From contig NW_003546257.1 of NCBI RefSeq assembly GCF_000090795.2, positions 359,809 to 423,808 on the forward strand: a stretch of 64,000 nucleotides of DNA, read 5' to 3'. The notes under the pieces are model-generated. The model was not told the DNA's origin, searched no databases, and saw only the letters and a list, made by a program, of their open reading frames with translations. Shown one piece after another: positions 35,701 to 46,384 of the stretch (the first letter of the stretch is position 1; every line of letters begins with the position of its first letter). The stretch comes from Amphimedon queenslandica. Taxonomy: Eukaryota > Porifera > Demospongiae > Haplosclerida > Niphatidae. The position numbers and the translations under genes were made by a program.

Positions 35701-36546
35701 GCGTAAATAGTATAAATTAAATTAATAATATACTTCTTCCTGTCATCTTCATCACTAGGAGGAGGAGAGCCAGCCTCTTTCTCGCTTCTTTCGTCAGGAG
35801 ATTTATCATTATTATTATTAGTAGTAGTAGCAGTGGCATTGGTATCAGAGTATAGAGCATTGGTGCTGTCCTGGGGATAGAAAATTCCAGAAAATGTGAC
35901 GTTTTGAGTAAGAGAATACATGAAAAAGGAGAGAGATGAGAGAGAGAGAGAGGGGGGAATGTAAAAGAAAGGGATTGAACAAGAAGCAAGAGTAGAAGAA
36001 AAGAGAAAGAGAGAGAAAGTAGAAAGGATTATAACAGAAATCAAATCACCCTTTACAAAGGCTAATAATAATACTACCATTGAGAAATACAATTACTGAG
36101 TCTCCCCCAAATAAAAAAGAGCATACCACTTTTTAAAAGAGAGATCAGGACTGTAACGACCGTAGGATCTATATACTGTGTATAATAATGGTAATAATGT
36201 GTGTGGGTGGGAGTGTGTGTGTGTGCGTGATCATGTCATGAGGAGTGCTCCAATGTGTCGTAAACCCTAATATAGAACAAACCGTTACCATAAAACCCTC
36301 AATTGTACACACTAGTAGTAATAATAATGCACACACACACACACACACACAGAGGACAGTATTAATTAATTATATTAATTGAGGGGTGTGGCTAAGTTTA
36401 GCTCGATTATTTTACATAGTAATAGCTTATTTATTGCTTTAGCGTCAAAAGCTTACCACCTCCGGTACAGGAAGAGGCTGGACTTTGTTGTAGGTTTCCT
36501 CAAGGAGAGCTTCGACGTCGAAATCGTCAGCTTTATCAGCCGCCAT
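32735..36546 (-). CDS. RBM39: RBM39 (CAPER-alpha) splicing factor
   Basis: U2AF65-related splicing factor and transcriptional coactivator, nuclear. ATG 36546-36544 gives MAADKADDFDVEALLEETYN. An RS/RD-repeat domain follows (exons at about 35740, 35640 and 35550-35316), e.g. RSRSRDRDRHKYRRHRHRSR. RRM1: RTIMCMQLSAKVTNRDLEDF, RSRRSKGIAYVEFQEE. Linker GIPIMIQPTMAEKNR. RRM2: KKLYVGSLHYNITEDMLQGI, RGYAFVEF, NGFELAGRPMKVNYG. The C-terminal UHM starts CCFVIGNMFDPSKETGSDWD, EIREDVLEECVKFGNIFHIH, and ends YHLKFPGALAATVPLKPSL. The UHM R-x-F motif appears as RRY in NGRRYAGEI, a conservative change. The glycine in DMLQGIF, which in human RBM39 lies on the DCAF15/aryl-sulfonamide interface, is kept. About 12 exons. 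Head-to-head with NFS1. Confidence 0.96.
34315..34515 (-). repeat. Type-B dispersed repeat (RBM39 intron)
   Basis: 'gtcggaatcagctcaaactt', 'taaggacatcaatatgtatt', 'ttcggagccatttttttgat' and 'aaaattggcctctttttaaa' in order: the ~177-bp subfamily, one unit plus a partial second. Confidence 0.88.
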
Positions 36547-36891
36547 TTTGATTTATATGGAATAACACCAGGAGCAGGGATTCGTGGGACAATAGAAGGA
36601 CTTCAAAAGAAACCAAAATGTTAGAATGTTCGTAGCAGAGCACCTCCTTTCCTTTATAATCCTTCAAAGGATGAGATTGGAGATAGAGAATGAATTCAGA
36701 GCAACTTTAGAATCCTCACGTTGACGTTGCAAACGAAGATGTACGGATTTTTTGCACTGTTTTACGGAGAAACATTGATCTAGAGCTAGTCTACGGAAAT
36801 GTAGAGGCAATCCGGATATTGGTGGTCACGAGATCCGGACATGTGACATCACATGGCTTGTCACGTGACCTTTATATAACATTACAACAAT
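36547..36891. promoter_or_regulatory. Divergent promoter region RBM39 / NFS1
   Basis: 345 bp between start codons, including 'ccacgtgacc'-like CACGTGA and CATGTGACATCACATG palindromic sequence near 36838-36865, close to the NFS1 start. Probable shared promoter (inference). Confidence 0.6.
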
Positions 36892-37575
36892 ATGGCCGCA
36901 ACTGCAAGACACGAGATGAAGAGATTTGCTTTCTCTTTGAGTCGAAATGGACTCCTTTGGAGACGAGCCCTCCATCACCAAACAGCTAATAGCCAGCAGA
37001 CTCAAGTCACTGAAGATAAATCAACGCAAACTGAGAAGAGTAAAGAAAAATATATATTATTCTTGTTGTTTATATATATATATGTTTTTATCATAGAAAC
37101 AGATGTTGAGCCAAGGCCCTTGTATCTAGATGCTCAAGCAACCAACCCCATGGTGAGATACTATCTACTCATAGCCACATTCAATAATAAATTATTATTA
37201 TTATATAATAATTATAATCATGCAGGACCCTCGCGTGTTAGATGCCATGTTACCATATTTGGTATCATATTACGGTAACCCTCACTCACGTACTCATGCC
37301 TACGGTTGGGAGAGTGAAGAAGCTGTCGAGAAAGCTAGAAAAGTATGTTATTCTCTTATTACATAACATTGCATCATTTTACGTCATTGATTACATAACT
37401 TTGCGTTATTAATGTAATTTTTTATCATTTCAAGTGTAGTAATTATTATGAGTGTGTTTTTCTTTGTGTAGCAAGTTGCTGATTTGATTGGTTCTGATCC
37501 TCGGGAGGTTGTTTTTACAAGTGGAGCAACTGAGTCTAATAATATGGCCATTAAAGTTAGGAGCCAAAACCTATC

Positions 37576-37623
<48 letters not shown>

Positions 37624-39351
37624 TTTTTGTGATGTTTTATTTCTTCATTTTTTGTATTGTCTCTTTACTCCTAAGGGTGTGGCTAATTTCTATCGTTCTA
37701 AGAAGAATCACATCATTACAACACAGACGGTATGTATACATGTACATGTATCCTTTTCATAATTCCCCTCTCCCCCCTCTCTCTCCCTCTCAGGAGCACA
37801 AGTGTGTTCTTGATTCTTGTCGGTTTCTTGAAAACGAAGGTTTTGAGGTCACCTATCTCCCCGTCAAATCAAACGGAATCATTGATCTACAAGTTAGCAT
37901 CATCATTAATGATCATGTGACTATCACGTGATCATCATCATTATTATATTAATAGGAGTTTAAAGACGCCATTAGGCCCAGTACATCCCTGGCATCAATA
38001 ATGACAGTGAATAATGAGATTGGAGTGAAGCAACCAATTGCCGAGATAGGTTTGATACAAAATTTTTTAATATATATTTAATCTTAAAATTATTATTAAT
38101 TATATCATTATTATTGTAGGTGAAATATGTCGAGAAAACAAAGTATTCTTTCACACTGATGCCGCTCAGGTATGACTTACATACTAGAATTGTATCTTTA
38201 ATTTCAACCAATGAAACCACCACCTTTATACATGTACTATAGGCGATTGGTAAAATACCCGTTAATGTGAACAACATGAAGATTGATCTCATGTCTATCA
38301 GCGGACACAAGGTGTATGGTCCTAAAGGTAACCATGCCCAGTAGTTATTAATAATTATTAAGTTAAAGGCGTTGGAGCTTTGTACATCAGGCGAAGGCCA
38401 AGAGTTAGGATTGAACCAATGATTAGTGGGGGCGGTCAAGAAAGGTAGAATTATTTAATCAGTTTTAATTATTGTGAGCGTGGTTTATTTACAGAGGAAT
38501 GAGGAGTGGAACTGTGCCACACACACTGGTTGTTGGACTAGGATCAGCCTGTGAAGTGGCACAGCAAGAAATGGAAGTTAGCATTTTTTTTAGTTTTAGA
38601 ATTTTTCTAATTTGTACTCATCCTTGCTTTATAGTATGACAGGGAGAGAATAAGTCGATTATCAGAGAGACTGATCCATGGGATCACCTCACAGCTTGAT
38701 CATGTGATCAGGAATGGAGACCCTGTTGAGACCTATGACGGTGAGCAGGACTACAACATGTACATGTACAATATGTGACTGATACTCACTTACTGTGTAT
38801 TGCAGGCTGTGTCAACCTGTCTTTTGCTTACGTTGAGGGGGAGAGTTTGTTGATGGCCATGAAACAAGTGGCATTGTCATCTGGAAGGTGAAGATTGTCT
38901 TATAATTGTTTTCATGTACATGTACATGTACCTGATTCTACTCTTTGGTTTTTTGTAGTGCATGTACATCTGCTTCATTAGAGCCGTCTTATGTGCTACG
39001 GGCTGTTGGGGCTGATGAAGATCTGGCCCATTCTTCTATCAGGTAGGGAGGAGAGAGAGGGAGAGAAAGGGAGGAAGTGAGTTTTGAGTAATTTTAAAAT
39101 TTGTAAAAAAAATCCAATTCATTTTATGCTTTTTTATTAGATTTGGCATTGGACGGTTTACTACTGAGGAAGAAATTGATTTCACAATTTCCAAGTGTGT
39201 AAGTGAAGTTACTAAACTCCGCCAGATGAGGTAAAAATAACAGATTCACATTAATTCAGTTATTATTTTTTTTGTTAATTTTCGTAGTCCTTTATGGGAG
39301 ATGGTCCAAGAGGGGATTGACCTCAAGTCGATACAATGGACCCAGCATTAG
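36892..39351 (+). CDS. NFS1: NFS1 mitochondrial cysteine desulfurase
   Basis: PLP enzyme that takes sulfur from cysteine for Fe-S cluster assembly on ISCU and for tRNA thiolation. ATG 36892: [20 protein letters not shown], a basic mitochondrial presequence. Exons then read [116 protein letters not shown] and [20 protein letters not shown], with the PLP lysine in [27 protein letters not shown] and the mobile-loop [19 protein letters not shown] carry the persulfide Cys. Ends [18 protein letters not shown], as in other eukaryotic NFS1. About 12 exons, no defects seen. Confidence 0.98.
37577..37622. repeat. (TAA)n microsatellite (NFS1 intron)
   Basis: About 15 ATA/TAA units after the exon ending NNMAIK. 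Confidence 0.95.
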
Positions 39352-39796
39352 GGAGACTCCACCCATCACCACGCCCACTTGCAAATAACTGTTCATCTTG
39401 GTGTCTATTGTCTTGTAAAAATATTTTTGTCTTTTTTGTCAATGATTCTTCTTTAGATTATGTATCGGAAGAAATCTCTCTTCTATTTACTCTCTTCTCC
39501 CTTTCCCTCCCTCCCTCACGCTTTGTGTGTACTATACTGTTCACGTATTTGGTTGATTACTACTATAGTAATATGGACTTGGATGACATCTGTTTACATC
39601 TTGTGCGACGAATGTACCACAACATTTGTGTTATAATACAGGGAAACTATGCACCTATTGTAGAGTATATAGGCTTGGCAGTGCTTATGTAATGCAATAA
39701 AGGCCCGATAGAGTCTTGTTTGTCTTGGACAAGTATTTGTGGGTCCTCTGTTTTCTTGCCTCATTGAGTTTGTGTGGTTTCTTTCAAATTCTTGAG

Positions 39797-40463
39797 ATGT
39801 TTAAGTCAATTCATTATGCTCGGGACAGTGGGGGTACCATCAGTAGTGTTAGCAGCGTCATGGCGGCCAGGAGACTGAGACAGAAGAAAGTGGACAAAGA
39901 CAAGCTCTGCTCTTATAGTAACTTCAACCCCCTTGCTGTAAGTTGACTGCTAGATCCTGGAGAGTATAAGATAAGCTGGGTTTGTTTGTTTGTGGTTTAG
40001 TCTTAGATAAACCTGAATGAATTGATGACAATTTTGTGTCTTTTTCACTTTACCATTTGTAGCTAAACAGATCAAAAAAGTCCATTTTGTGTGTGACACT
40101 TTAAAAAACTTTTTTTTAAATATCAGTGTGCTTTTGCTGCCACACTTTCAATTATCACTTTGTCATTTTCTCCTCTCAACACTCCATCACTTCCTTTTCT
40201 TCATCTCTCCAGTTGCTCAGTTTTGTTCTGTTGTTCATATCGATTGTATTGGTCTCAGTCTCTCTTGGATTGGATCGTTGGTCGTCTCTGAGCATTATGA
40301 GAGGCAGTGGGCAGTCTAGACTTGATTCGGCCACATACAAGACACAAGGATTCTCAAGAAGATGCATACATTATGTGCTCAGTGATGAAGTATGGCATCA
40401 TTATTAAACATGTTTCCTGGTTCATGTACAATTAATATACTACACACACTATCGATTTCCCTT

Positions 40464-40494
<31 letters not shown>

Positions 40495-41397
40495 ATGCTA
40501 AATATTAGTACATTTTTCTAGTATGAGGCCATTATCATGCATAGTAATACAAGTATTATTTTGTTAATTTACAGGTATTGGCGCTTAATCTTCCATCTGA
40601 GGATCTTCCCAGGAATAACTGTGTCTCTGTTGGCTCCATAAGCTGCAGTGAAGAGCAGAACTATCTTGAGAGCAGCCATGACTCACCTAGCGTTGATGAG
40701 CTACAAAATACTGATAATACTAACGACTGCAAAGAAGGCAAGGGATTTACAATTGAATCACTTCATTTCCATTCTTCTCTTGATATCTAGTTCGCATTCG
40801 ACTGATTGGCTCCTTCTCCCTGGTTATAATAGGAATATTTGCTTCCTTAGTATCTATGATCTTAATGTTCCCTACATGGAACAGAAAGCTGTTTTTAGGA
40901 GGAGCTGCTGTTAGTCTGTTGGCATGTGAGTATAATCTAGTTGATAGTAGTTGGTTGATAGTAGTGAGCCTTGTGTCCACATTTGAGTTACATGTACATC
41001 AAACACAAATAAACATTCTCATTTATTGAATATTATTATAAATATGATATTTATTATTTGTATTTATTTTCTTAGTCCTTAAAACAACTGCCTTGGTTTC
41101 GTTTTGTTGTTTGTGTTTCAGTATTTTCATTTATAGAGACTAATATAATCTTTCAATTCTAATCTTTCCTTTCCCCCAATAGCTATCTTATTCGGTTCAG
41201 CAATGGGTCTCTTTCTAAGCACAGACAGTGATTATGCTGGTTTCTTTTCTCTTAACGGTCAACCCAGCTCTGGTTGTCTTGGCCTTAGCTTTGGTCTTTT
41301 TGTTGGCTCCTTTGCTATCACACTAATGTCTTCTCTTGTGGGAGTCCTTGCCTTTTGTTATCGACACATTGAGAAGTGTCGGAATAAGAAAGAGTGA
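39797..41397 (+). CDS. Four-transmembrane protein, claudin/PMP22-like topology, unknown family
   Basis: Spliced as MFKSIHYARDSGGTISSVSS...RRLRQKKVDKDK (39797-39939), then TM1 LLSFVLLFISIVLVSVSLGL (exon from about 40213). A large first loop follows with GLDRWSSL, RRCIHYVLSDE and NNCVSVGSISC. Next come TM2 LIGSFSLVIIGIFASLVSMI, TM3 LFLGGAAVSLLA joined to SILFGSAMGLFL, and TM4 GLFVGSFAITLMSSLVGVLA with a basic tail RHIEKCRNKKE. Long Cys-containing loop 1 and short cytosolic ends resemble claudin/PMP22/clarin proteins in topology, but the W-GLW-C-C signature is not clear, so this is inference. The exon at 40575-40739 needs a GC-AG intron (GAAG/GCAAGG to ATCTAG) to stay open. Start could be the downstream Met at 39859. 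Immediately follows NFS1. Confidence 0.7.
40469..40494. repeat. Poly-C run (26 nt)
   Basis: Uninterrupted C tract in an intron of the four-TM gene. Its length is prone to sequencing error. Confidence 0.98.
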
Positions 41398-41773
41398 TTT
41401 ATTAACTATCAATCAGTAAAATATTTTAATTAAAATTGTGATTTTGTATTGTCGTTGTATACTTCTTGTTGAATGATAAACTTTTTTGTGGTTTGTAGAT
41501 GATTTATAATTCAGTTTCCATTTGTAATTATGTAACATTCAAGTGACACTTTCTGTTGCAATAGTGACTCATGCAGTTACTGAAATAACAACAGCAATAC
41601 ACTAGCTTATAGATGTGTATGATACAATAGTAAGGATTGTGTTTAGTCTCAAGGGGAAACTTATTATAAAGTGTGATTGTCACTTCAAAGACAACCCGCT
41701 TTTGAGGATACTTCAGTTTCAGTATATATAGCATTGTCAACATCCTAATACAGCACAGTCTTCTGGAGTAACA

Positions 41774-43102
41774 ATGGAGCTCTCCTTTCTCTTGATTTTA
41801 CTAACATTTCTTCCTGTCTCTCAGCTTGCAAGAAGCCCCATTGTCATTGGTATGTGCATTAGAATGGTCACACTGAAATGTTTAATTTTTTTAGTTCCTG
41901 GCCTGCTTGGTAGCAAATTTGAAGCAAAGCTCAACAAACCTGATAGTAAAGCACCCTGTATGAAGACCAGTGATTGGTATACACTCTGGGTTAACATAAC
42001 AACGATTTTTCCAGATCATGATAAATGCCTGGTAGACAATCTCAAGTATGTATATATGCTTTTAAATTGCTAGTATACTCTTGATATTGTATCTATACAG
42101 GTTAATGTATGATGAAGACAATTGGTATTATAATACTGAAGGAATCGAGATAAGAGTGCCTGGCTTTGGTGAAACTGATACTATTGAAGAACTTGGAGTT
42201 GATGTACCCTATTTTCATAATTTTGTGGAGCACTTTGTTAAACTGGGCTACACTAGAGGCAAAGATATAAATGGAGCTCCTTTTGATTGGCGTCTAGCAC
42301 CAGGTACATCAAATAATGTATCTTTAAAATGTTTTAATACTTTGTTGTAGATGGGCTGAAAAGAATCAGATATTACGAAGCTTTGCATCAGCTAATAGAG
42401 GACTCTTACAATAGGAATGGACAGACTCCTGTCACTCTTGTTGCTCACAGTTTAGGCGGACCTGTTTCTCTTTACTTTCTAAGCAAGTACGTGTCCTCAG
42501 ACTGGAAAGCGTCCCGAATAAAACAATTTGTTTCGCTCTCGGGAGTTTTTGGAGGCACTTTAAAAATAATTTTAGAATTAATTTCAGGAGACGAGCAGAA
42601 CATCATTCGTGCAAGGCCATTGGTGCTAAGAGAGGCTTTGAGAAGCTTTCCAAGTTCAGTATTTCTATTGCCCTCACCAGCGTTATGGGGAGAAGATGAA
42701 GCAATAGTAGTGCAGCCTAAAAGAAACTACACGTCACGCGATTATGAGGAATTGTTCACTGATATCAGTTATACCAATGGATCACGTATATACAATGAAG
42801 TGAAGGACCTCATTTCTGATTTCCCTCCTCCTAACGTGACCCATTATTGCTACTATGGTAGCGATGTCCATACTCATGCCAACCTTTATTACAACAGCTC
42901 TTTTCCTGATTCTCAGCCAGTTCATATTATGCCTGATAATGGAGATGGGACGGTGAATGAGCGCTCGCTTCAGTCTTGTCGCTTGTGGAGAGATAAACAG
43001 GTTTTTCCGGTAATAGAGAAATCATTTGTTGGAGTTTCACATCGGAATATGGTTTTGAATAAAGAAGTGCTTGCTGCTATTGAGAAGTTGGTTTTGTCTT
43101 AA
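41774..43102 (+). CDS. Lysosomal phospholipase A2 / LCAT-like (PLA2G15 family), copy 1 of 4
   Basis: Alpha/beta hydrolase of the LCAT/PLA2G15 family: Ca-independent acid phospholipase A and transacylase activity in lysosomes or secreted. Signal peptide MELSFLLILLTFLPVSQLAR, then SPIVI spliced to VPGLLGSKFEAKLNKPDS (oxyanion region). W-rich lid segment YTLWVNITTIFPDHDKCLVD, then EIRVPGFGETDTIEELGVDV, YTRGKDINGAPFDWRLAP. Nucleophile serine in TLVAHSLGGPVSLYFLSKYV, Asp in DNGDGTVNERSLQSC, His in GVSHRNMVLNKEVL: the whole triad is present. Four exons, the last about 750 bp. Several NxT/S sites fit glycosylation. A 113-bp piece of the last exon is almost identical to copy 3. Family certain, substrate inferred. 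Confidence 0.94.
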
Positions 43103-43286
43103 TTGAGATTGCTAAAAAACTTACAACTTAATTAATAACTGTAATTAGATATGTACCTATATAGTCTATAGAGTGTGCCATTTACTTCTTTGAGTGCTTT
43201 TTTGATAATACATCTTTTAAATTGAAAAATTGTGGTATTCACAGTATTGATAAAGTATAGACATTACGTACACATTCAGTAATAAC

Positions 43287-44708
43287 ATGAAGATGAAGGT
43301 GAAGTCATCTTTCTTTTTCCTCTTGTCTGTGTTTCTCTCTGTACAGGCATTAAAGAGCCCAATTGTAATAGGTATGTCCATTCATAGTATGACTGACTAG
43401 GAATATGTGGCCCTACTCTCATGATTTTAGTTCCTGGCCTTCTTGGGAGTCAATTGGAGGCTAAGCTAGACAAGGATTCCTCTCCAAATTTCTTGTGCAG
43501 CAAAAAGAGTGACTGGTTCATTCTTTGGGTTGAACTTGAGTCAGCCATCCCTGGGGTTGATGAATGCTTTGTGGACAATGTCAAGTAATCCTTCTACTGT
43601 ACCAATGTGTGCATGTACTATCAACCATTCTAGGCTAAGGTATGATGAGAATACAAAAGAGTATTACAATGCTTCTGGTGTTGAAGTGAGGGTTCCTGGT
43701 TTTGGAGGTACTGATACTATTGAGTATCTCGATAAGTCCTATGCTGCTTCGTATTTCAATACTTTTGTGAAATATTTTGAAAGAATGGGATACAAGAAGG
43801 GACGGGATTTAAACGGTGCCCCTTATGATTGGCGCTTTGCACCAGGTATGGTAAAATTTAGTTATTATCATCCTTTTTGCTGACATGCCATGCATCCATT
43901 TTGATGTTTTGACATCACATGATCATCATGTTGATATTGAAGGCATTTTCTCACTCCATATATAGATGGACTATCAAAGCTTGGCTACTATGATGCCCTG
44001 CATCAGCTAATAGAAGATTCCTATAACAGGAATGGACACACTCCAGTCACTCTCATCGGTCACAGTCTAGGAGGACCAACTTCACTTTACTTCTTAATCA
44101 ATTATGCTTCTCCTGATTGGAAAGCTTCTCGCATTAAGCAGTTCATTTCTCTCTCTGGAGCCTTTGGAGGAAGTGTTAAGATATTTCTTGGTTTGATTTC
44201 AGGTGAAAAACGATTCACTTCAACTGGAAGATCTTTAGTTACACGCTATGCAACTCGGACCTTCCCAAGTTATCCTTTTCTGCTACCCTCGTATCAGCTG
44301 TGGAAATCAGATGAGGTCTTAGTGACACAGCCTAAGAGAAACTACACTGTGCACGATTATGAAGATCTCTTTACTGATATCAAGGATCCTAATGGAACTC
44401 GCATGTATAACGAAGTCAGAAACCTCGTCTCTAGTTTTCCTCCTCCTAATGTCACTCATTATTGTTTTTACGGGACTGACGTTCAAACTGTTGCTCAGAT
44501 AATCTATGACTCATTCCCAGACCAACTGCCCTCAAAAATTTCACACGGGAACGGGGATGGGACGGTGAATACTCGTTCTCTTGAGTCCTGTGGTCTGTGG
44601 AAGGACAAGCAAGTCTTTCCTGTTGTGATGAAGTCGTTTTCCAATGTGACTCACGGGGAGATGGTCACTGATAAAAATGTGCTTGCAGAGATTGAAAAAT
44701 TGCTATAA
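43287..44708 (+). CDS. PLA2G15/LCAT-like phospholipase, copy 2 of 4
   Basis: Same four-exon layout as copy 1, starting MKMKVKSSFFFLLSVFLSVQ (signal peptide) at 43287. Landmarks: VPGLLGSQLEAKLDKDSSPN, DWFILWVELESAIPGVDECF, VEVRVPGFGGTDTIEYLDKS, KKGRDLNGAPYDWRFAP, TLIGHSLGGPTSLYFLINYA with nucleophile Ser (GHSLG rather than AHSLG), NGDGTVNTRSLESC (Asp) and VTHGEMVTDKNVL (His). Triad intact. The short segment after the Ser exon (ISGEKRFTSTGRSLVTRYA) differs most from the paralogues, suggesting changed lid or substrate contacts (inference). 184 bp after copy 1, so each copy must have a compact own promoter or be read through. Confidence 0.94.
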
Positions 44709-44899
44709 TTATCATAATTTTATGAATATAATTTAGCTGTTGTGTGCTTGCTTATTGAATTACATTCATAATACTTGAGATTCAGTCACATGCATAGGCC
44801 ATTTATAGATTCATTCAATTAGCAGTGATTGTTACATAAGAGAATGTAACAATTGAGCCCTTACTGCTTCCCTTAACATACACATGACTATTCAGTAGA

Positions 44900-46279
44900 A
44901 TGATGTATGTAACTCTTGCCTTGGTTCTTTTTGCTCACTTTTTCTCTGTTCAATCAACCACAAGGAGCCCTATTGTCATAGGTAAGTATTGTATACTACT
45001 CAAGAGAGATTGCTCCATTCGTTTTGTGTAGTTCCTGGTTTACTTGGTAATCAGTTGGAGGCTAAATTAGACAAAGACTCATCTCCAAGCATATTGTGTA
45101 AAAAGAAGAGTGACTGGTTCACTCTATGGGTCAATCTTGATCTCGCTGCACCAGGTGTCGACGAATGCTTTGTGGACAACGTCAAGTAATAGCTTAGCAA
45201 ACCTTGATATATTGATTCTCCTTTATTTTTTAGGCTAAGATATGATGAGAATACAAAAGAGTATTACAATAACTCAGGAGTTGAAGTGAGGGTTCCTGGC
45301 TTCGGTACTACCGACAGTATTGAGTATCTCGATAATTCTGCCATTTACAAGTACCCATACTTTAACAAGTTTGTCAAGTACTTTGAAGGATTGGGTTACA
45401 CTAAAGGAAAGGATCTCGTTGGAGCACCTTTTGATTGGCGATTTGCACCTGGTAAGAAAATAGAATTTATAAAAGGAAAGATACATTATGACTAAGTCTC
45501 ATTATGTTCATATTTCTCCCCATTTAGATCAGCTATCAAAATTAGGTTACTATGATGCACTATTTGTGCTAATAGAGGATACTTATCGTAATAATGGAGA
45601 GACCCCCGTCACTCTTATTGCCCACAGCCTGGGAGGACCTATTTCTTTGTACTTCTTGAGTAAAATTGCTCCTTCAGACTGGAAGGATTCTACTATTAAG
45701 CAATACATAAGTCTCTCGGGTGCTTTTGGAGGATCTCTCCATGTTCTCCTTGGAATAATATCGGGAGATGTTGAGGGTGTGTTTACTGCAAGGCCTTTGG
45801 TACTTCGTGAGTGTCAGAGAAGCAACCCAAGTCAAGTTCTCCTATTACCCTCGACACAACTTTGGAAAGATGATGAGGTACTGGTAGTGCAGCCTAAGAG
45901 AAACTACACTGCATTCAATTACGAGGAATTGTTCACTGACATCAGTTATACCAATGGATCACGTATATACAATGAAGTTAAGAGCCTCATTTCTGATTTC
46001 CCCCCTCCTAACGTGACCCATTATTGCTACTATGGGACTGATGTTAAAACCATTGATACATATATTTATGGAGACTCATTCCCTAATGGACCTCCTTCTG
46101 GTTTTGTTTATGGAAACGGTGACGGAACTGTTAATGCTCGTTCGCTCCAAACGTGCAATTTGTGGAAAGACAAACAGGTTTATCCAGTTACGATGAAGTC
46201 CTATTCTAAAGTATCACATTTTGATATGGTATCAGATGAAAATGTCCTCCAAGATTTGGGAAAGTTATTAAGTACATGA
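44900..46279 (+). CDS. PLA2G15/LCAT-like phospholipase, copy 3 of 4
   Basis: Starts MMYVTLALVLFAHFFSVQST, signal peptide, then VPGLLGNQLEAKLDKDSSPS, DWFTLWVNLDLAAPGVDECF, VEVRVPGFGTTDSIEYLDNS, YTKGKDLVGAPFDWRFAP. Catalytic Ser in TLIAHSLGGPISLYFLSKIA, Asp in YGNGDGTVNARSLQTC, His in KVSHFDMVSDENVL. Four exons, intact triad. Exons 2-3 are closest to copy 2 (for example the shared DENTKEYYN stretch), while a tract in exon 4 is closest to copy 1, so the gene looks like a mosaic. 191 bp after copy 2. Confidence 0.94.
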
Positions 46280-46384
46280 AAATGTTCAGCTGCTGTTTTG
46301 TTAGCATAAAGAGCCAAAATTATTCATGATTTATTATTAACCAATAATAAACTAAAATTTAATTATTCTGTGGAGTGTTGCTAA

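Noticed and set aside
36379-36624. Plus-strand open frame over the RBM39 first exon and promoter
   Set aside because: Antisense to the MAADKADDFDVEALLEETYN exon and without any recognisable content.
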